NCBI GenBank assembly: GCA_005789925.1
Contig: SXWG01000196.1
Location: 1-7,868, forward strand
Length of the DNA: 7,868 nucleotides
Reading direction: 5' to 3'
Source: Actinomycetota bacterium
GTDB taxonomy: Bacteria > Actinomycetota > Acidimicrobiia > Acidimicrobiales > Ilumatobacteraceae
The position numbers were made by a program, and so were the translations under genes. The notes below the pieces were generated by a model, which was given only the letters and a program-made list of their open reading frames with translations, made no database searches and was not told where the DNA came from. Position 1 is the stretch's first letter. Each line of letters starts with the position of its first letter. Shown here piece by piece: positions 4,850 through 7,868 of the stretch.

Positions 4850-5848
4850 ATGGACGATGCGGTCGCGCACGCGACGACGCGTGAATTGTTATCAGGGGAC
4901 ACCAGTACCACGCACATCGCTGCGTTCCTCGTTGCATTACGTGCAAAAGGAGAATCGGCAATCGAACTTGCTGCCATGTTGCGCGCGGTTCGTGAAGCAA
5001 GTCGACGCGTTGAGTTGAACACTCATCTTGCGGCTTCGGCAATTGACATTGTCGGAACGGGTGGCGACAAGAGCAACACAGTGAATATCTCGACAATGAC
5101 ATCTCTCGTCGTCGCAGCCTGTGGCGTTCCGGTGTGCAAACACGGAAACCGTGCATCGTCGTCGCAGTGCGGAACTGCCGACGTACTCGAGATTCTGGGA
5201 GTGACGATTGAACTCAGCCCTGAAGGTGTCGCTCAATGTCTGGATCAAGCGGGCATCGCGTTTTGTCTTGCACCGGCATTTCATCCGGCATTTCGCCATG
5301 TCGGACCAACGCGACGAGAACTGGGTGTACCGACGGTGTTCAACCTCCTTGGGCCACTTGCGAACCCTGCTCCGATCAAACGCATGCTCGTTGGAGTCGC
5401 CAATCAATCGATGATGTCGGTGATGGCGTCTGCACTCGACTCTCGCGGGGTGACCGACGCGTGGTTGGTGCACGGCCACGACGGACTTGACGAATTGTCA
5501 CTCGCCGGCCCGAATACGGTCATCGCGCTGCGCGACGGACGACAGTCGACTCTGGAAGTTGACGCGACCGATGTCGGGCTCGTGCGCGCGAGTGTCGATG
5601 AGTTACGCGGTGGTGACGCCACATTCAACGCGAGTGCGGTGCGGGCACTTCTCGACGGTGAGCACGGCGCAGTGCGTGACGTCGTGCTTCTGAACGCTGC
5701 TGCAGCGCTCGTGGTCGCCAAGGAATCAACAGATGTGTCACATGGTGTGCAAATGGCACGTGACGCCATCGACAGCGGAAAAGCCAAACGAATTCTTGAA
5801 GTCTTCGTAAACGAGAGCGCGGCTGCGGCTGCGAATGTGACACGCTGA
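4850..5848 (+). CDS. trpD: Anthranilate phosphoribosyltransferase
   Basis: The enzyme transfers phosphoribose from PRPP to anthranilate, the second step of the tryptophan branch. From ATG 4850 the protein has 332 residues. Motifs in order: DIVGTGGD (66-73) for PRPP, NIST (79-82), KHGNRASSS (97-105), then ADVLE, HPAFRHVGPTRRELG, TVFNLLGPLANP and VHGHDGLDELS, all diagnostic of the family. The C-terminal block VRDVVLLNAAAALV is also present. The coordinates use the first conventional start, but the conserved N-terminal helix with its WP motif is encoded upstream, so the true protein is probably about 30 residues longer and begins at a non-standard codon, perhaps CTG at 4760. No Shine-Dalgarno precedes either position. 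The thrB ATG lies five bases after the stop codon, so the two are almost certainly co-transcribed. No other trp gene is in the window. Confidence 0.95.
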   Translation: MDDAVAHATTRELLSGDTSTTHIAAFLVALRAKGESAIELAAMLRAVREASRRVELNTHLAASAIDIVGTGGDKSNTVNISTMTSLVVAACGVPVCKHGNRASSSQCGTADVLEILGVTIELSPEGVAQCLDQAGIAFCLAPAFHPAFRHVGPTRRELGVPTVFNLLGPLANPAPIKRMLVGVANQSMMSVMASALDSRGVTDAWLVHGHDGLDELSLAGPNTVIALRDGRQSTLEVDATDVGLVRASVDELRGGDATFNASAVRALLDGEHGAVRDVVLLNAAAALVVAKESTDVSHGVQMARDAIDSGKAKRILEVFVNESAAAAANVTR

Positions 5849-5853
5849 CCGCC

Positions 5854-6675
5854 ATGATTCGCGTTCCCGCCACCTCTGCGAACCTCGGGCCTGGGTTCGA
5901 CGCACTCGGCTTGGCTGTCACGTGTTACGCCGACATCGGAATTGTCGGTTCACCAGACCAGCCAGACGATGCACAAGTGTGCGGGGTGCATCATCCTGCG
6001 CACATCGCGTTCAGTCGAGCGGGCGGAACCGGAGACATCTGGGTGCGGAACTCGATTCCTATGGGTCGCGGGATGGGGTTCAGTGGTGCAGTTCGCGTGG
6101 GGGGGATTCTCGCCGCACTGTCGCACGGGTCTCGTGACATCGACGACGCAGTCCTCAAGCAGGCAGTCGCCATCGGAGCCGAACTCGAGGGGCACGCAGA
6201 CAATGTTGCTGCCTCTGCCTTGGGCGGAATTGTCGCCACCTCTGGTGGCCTCGTTGTGCGAGTTCCCAGTCCACTTCAACCTGCCGTCGTTATGTGGGTT
6301 CCCTCGTTCACGACCAGCACGAATGAGTCGCGCTCCACGCTGCCGTCGAGCGTGTCGTTCTCCGATGCCGTGTTCAACGTCGGCCGCACCGCACTGCTGG
6401 TCGCAGCATTTGCCGCCGGTGACATTGACGCCCTGCGCACAGCCACCGAAGATCGCCTTCATCAAGATCGTCGACTGGACAGCGCGCCTGCGTCGCGTGC
6501 GGCCTTGGCTGCGGGGCTCGATGGCGACGCATGGTGTGGCTGGTTGTCTGGTTCGGGTCCGACGGTCGCGATGTTGTGCGACGTGGCTGACGCAGAGCGA
6601 CTGGGTCAACGACTTCCCTCAGAGGGTCACGTGAAAGTGCTGCAGATCGACACGCTGGGTGCCCATCGAGTGTGA
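5854..6675 (+). CDS. thrB: Homoserine kinase (GHMP kinase family)
   Basis: The enzyme phosphorylates L-homoserine with ATP in threonine synthesis. The 273-residue protein opens with VPATSANLGPGFDALGLA (4-21), the substrate-binding signature of homoserine kinases. The GHMP phosphate loop is at about 69-79 as PMGRGMGFSGA, where the common form is GLGSSAA. EGHADNVAASALGG (112-125) supplies the conserved acidic and Asn residues, and SGSGPTVAML (232-241) is the third GHMP motif. Typical homoserine kinases are about 290-310 residues, so this one is somewhat short. The start lies five bases after the trpD stop, without a Shine-Dalgarno, implying translational coupling. Partner genes thrA/hom and thrC are not in the window. 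A different GHMP kinase substrate is possible because of the altered loop, but the N-terminal signature favours ThrB. Confidence 0.85.
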   Translation: MIRVPATSANLGPGFDALGLAVTCYADIGIVGSPDQPDDAQVCGVHHPAHIAFSRAGGTGDIWVRNSIPMGRGMGFSGAVRVGGILAALSHGSRDIDDAVLKQAVAIGAELEGHADNVAASALGGIVATSGGLVVRVPSPLQPAVVMWVPSFTTSTNESRSTLPSSVSFSDAVFNVGRTALLVAAFAAGDIDALRTATEDRLHQDRRLDSAPASRAALAAGLDGDAWCGWLSGSGPTVAMLCDVADAERLGQRLPSEGHVKVLQIDTLGAHRV

Positions 6676-6685
6676 CTCTTTATCT

Positions 6686-6707
6686 CTGTGACACCCCGTT
6701 GTCACAG
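6686..6707. repeat. Perfect inverted repeat CTGTGACA-n6-TGTCACAG between thrB and the small Cys-rich gene
   Basis: Perfect 8-bp arms (6686-6693 and 6700-6707) flank a 6-base loop. A further direct copy of TGTGAC sits at 6671-6676, overlapping the thrB stop. The right arm ends two bases before the GAGGG that precedes the ATG at 6715. It could be an operator for a dimeric regulator or an RNA hairpin acting as a terminator or shielding the start site. No T-run follows. The half-sites are CRP-like (TGTGA/TCACA), but the 10-base gap does not match the CRP spacing of 6. Confidence 0.6.
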
Positions 6708-6714
6708 TGAGGGC

Positions 6715-6921
6715 ATGGACATCTCCCGCGAACCACTCGTCATCAGTTGCGACACCTGCGTCATGGCGGCCACATCGGCATGCGACGACTGCATGATGAA
6801 CTGTCTCACCGACACGCGGCACGACGGAGCAGTGGTCCTCGATTTTGAAGAGCAGAAAGCTGTGAGGTTGCTCGCAAAGGCTGGTTTGGTGCCTACGCTT
6901 CGGCACCGTGCCACCGGCTGA
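6715..6921 (+). CDS. Small cysteine-rich protein, putative metal or Fe-S binding
   Basis: This 68-residue protein has five cysteines in the first 30 residues: C12/C15, C23/C26 and C30 (CDTC-x7-CDDC-x3-C). That arrangement suits zinc or an Fe-S cluster. The second half (AVVLDFEEQKAVRLLAKAGLVPTLRHR) looks like a short helical domain ending in a basic tail. I recall similar small proteins near this position in other actinobacteria but cannot name a family or function. ATG 6715 is preferred because the Cys-rich domain begins just after it. An in-frame GTG at 6688 would add nine residues and place the inverted repeat inside the coding region. The 3' end overlaps the queG start by 14 bases in another frame, indicating translational coupling. 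It is unlikely to be spurious given the clean overlap and patterned cysteines. Confidence 0.75.
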   Translation: MDISREPLVISCDTCVMAATSACDDCMMNCLTDTRHDGAVVLDFEEQKAVRLLAKAGLVPTLRHRATG

Positions 6922-7868
6922 CCTGTATTGGGGCGAACTTCGCTCTCTCGCGCTTGCGAGCGGTCTGCACGCTGTCGCCGTCACCACGGCTGAACCCCTC
7001 TTGCGCGCACGAGGACACATCGAGGATCGTCTCGCTCGCGACCTCGTCAACGGAATGCAGTTCACTTTCCGGAACCCCGTTCGAAGCACCACTCCCACCG
7101 CATCTGTTGAAGGTGCACGTTCCATCATCGTCGCAGCGCGCAGCTACGACCTTCGAGAATCAGCAGACACTGACGCGCCGGTGACCTACCCGGCAAAAGT
7201 CGCCCGATATGCGTGGCACGACCACAACGCTGAGCTGAAGAAGTCATTGAATGTCGTCAAGAAGAAGTTGAAGTCTGATGGTCATCGCGCCGTCGTCTTC
7301 GCCGATGACAACTCGGTGGTCGACAGGGAAGTTGCATGGCGGTCGGGTCTCGGATGGTTCGGCAAGAACGCGAACATCTTGCTGCCTGGTGCAGGTAGTT
7401 ATTTCGTGCTCGGATGCATCGTCACCACGGCAGAGCTCCCGGCTGGCACTCCACTCGACGACGGATGTGGACCATGTGTGAGGTGTCTGTCGTCGTGTCC
7501 CACCGACGCAATCGTCTCGCCCGGTGTCATCGATGCGAATCGGTGTCTGTCGTGGTTGCTGCAGAAACCCGGCGTGTTTCCACGTGAGCATCGCGCGGCA
7601 TTGGCGGATCGCATCTACGGATGTGACGAATGCCAGAGCACTTGTCCGCCCACACAACGTTCGACGGTCGCTGGTCACGTGCCAGTAACTCTCTCATCGA
7701 AGCACAAGCGTCATCTCGACGTGCTGTGGATGCTCGAAGCGTCAGATGCCGACCTGCTCGACGCCTGCGATCCCTGGTACATACACGACCGCAATCCGTT
7801 GTGGTTGCGTCGCAACGCATTGATCATCTTGGGAAACATCGGCCGGCCGTCAGATGACGACATGAAGC
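6908..7868 (+). CDS. queG: Epoxyqueuosine reductase (C-terminus cut by window edge)
   Basis: This cobalamin-dependent iron-sulfur enzyme converts epoxyqueuosine to queuosine at the tRNA wobble position. Visible are 320 codons from GTG 6908, open to the window edge; family members are about 330-390 residues. The conserved active-site block is DDNSVVDREVAWRSGLGWFGKN, with the expected catalytic Asp at 139. Eight cysteines bind two [4Fe-4S] clusters: C187/C190/C193/C197 and C213/C239/C242/C246, each run ending in CP. The C-terminal part WLRRNALIILGNIG looks like the start of the HEAT-like repeat region. The GTG start is the first plausible one after an in-frame stop near 6863, and overlaps the small upstream gene by 14 bases. 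No Shine-Dalgarno is seen, in line with coupling. No other queuosine gene (queA, tgt, queC-F) is in the window, so whether the cell makes or salvages queuosine cannot be told. Confidence 0.95.
   Translation, partial: MPPADLYWGELRSLALASGLHAVAVTTAEPLLRARGHIEDRLARDLVNGMQFTFRNPVRSTTPTASVEGARSIIVAARSYDLRESADTDAPVTYPAKVARYAWHDHNAELKKSLNVVKKKLKSDGHRAVVFADDNSVVDREVAWRSGLGWFGKNANILLPGAGSYFVLGCIVTTAELPAGTPLDDGCGPCVRCLSSCPTDAIVSPGVIDANRCLSWLLQKPGVFPREHRAALADRIYGCDECQSTCPPTQRSTVAGHVPVTLSSKHKRHLDVLWMLEASDADLLDACDPWYIHDRNPLWLRRNALIILGNIGRPSDDDMK

Noticed and set aside
4517..5848. WhiB-TrpD fusion through readthrough of the in-frame TAG
   Set aside because: The shared frame is expected by chance one time in three, WhiB ends at a normal length, and no readthrough signal is visible. 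Kept only as an alternative in the trpD start finding.
5942..6634. Overlapping open frames of over 200 codons on both strands within thrB
   Set aside because: The thrB frame carries all GHMP motifs; the others translate to Arg/Cys/Pro-rich sequence typical of shifted frames.
6686..6707. CRP/FNR-type binding site
   Set aside because: Half-sites resemble TGTGA/TCACA, but the gap is 10 bases, whereas CRP sites need 6.
1..7868. CRISPR array, tRNA/rRNA genes, insertion sequences or phage genes
   Set aside because: No repeated spacer-like units, cloverleaf, transposase motif or phage protein was seen on either strand.

Overview
The window reads as a chromosomal segment of an actinobacterium, probably of the class Acidimicrobiia. 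The main evidence is a WhiB-family Fe-S regulator, a protein family essentially confined to Actinobacteria and their phages. Moderately high GC, leaderless-looking starts and the style of the TrpD, ThrB and QueG proteins fit this. The class-level placement is an inference from sequence style, not from a marker gene. No tRNA, rRNA, insertion sequence, CRISPR array or phage gene was seen, and there is no gene-free stretch longer than about 150 bases.

Layout: (1) 1-1262, minus strand: the N-terminal 420 residues of an FAD-dependent glycerol-3-phosphate dehydrogenase (glpD), running off the left edge. (2) A 107-bp divergent intergenic region with a candidate leaderless promoter and an inverted repeat in front of (3) a Fur-superfamily regulator that carries the complete PerR-type metal-ligand set. 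(4) Downstream on the same strand: a rubredoxin-less rubrerythrin, a 434-residue Fe-S protein of the GlpC/HdrD type with two ferredoxin-type clusters and two CCG domains, and a DUF3501 protein. Genes 3-4 form a redox/peroxide-defence module. (5) A promoter and structured leader precede a 79-residue WhiB-like protein. (6) An amino-acid group follows: trpD (anthranilate phosphoribosyltransferase), then thrB (homoserine kinase, GHMP family) only 5 bp later. (7) After a perfect 8-bp inverted repeat comes a small cysteine-rich protein whose end overlaps queG (epoxyqueuosine reductase), which runs off the right edge.

Proposed working model (inference): the PerR-like repressor senses peroxide through bound iron, represses its own leaderless promoter and controls the rubrerythrin operon. 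The rubrerythrin reduces peroxide. Because it has no rubredoxin domain, the adjacent multi-cluster Fe-S protein is a plausible electron donor, and DUF3501 is an uncharacterised third partner. The three effector genes share a visible layout of a G-free, A/C-rich spacer followed by a purine-rich Shine-Dalgarno sequence. Most other genes in the window lack one, which suggests strong coordinated translation of the module.

The main annotation problem is trpD: conserved N-terminal TrpD sequence is encoded upstream of the first ATG, with no in-frame ATG, GTG or TTG before the whiB stop codon.
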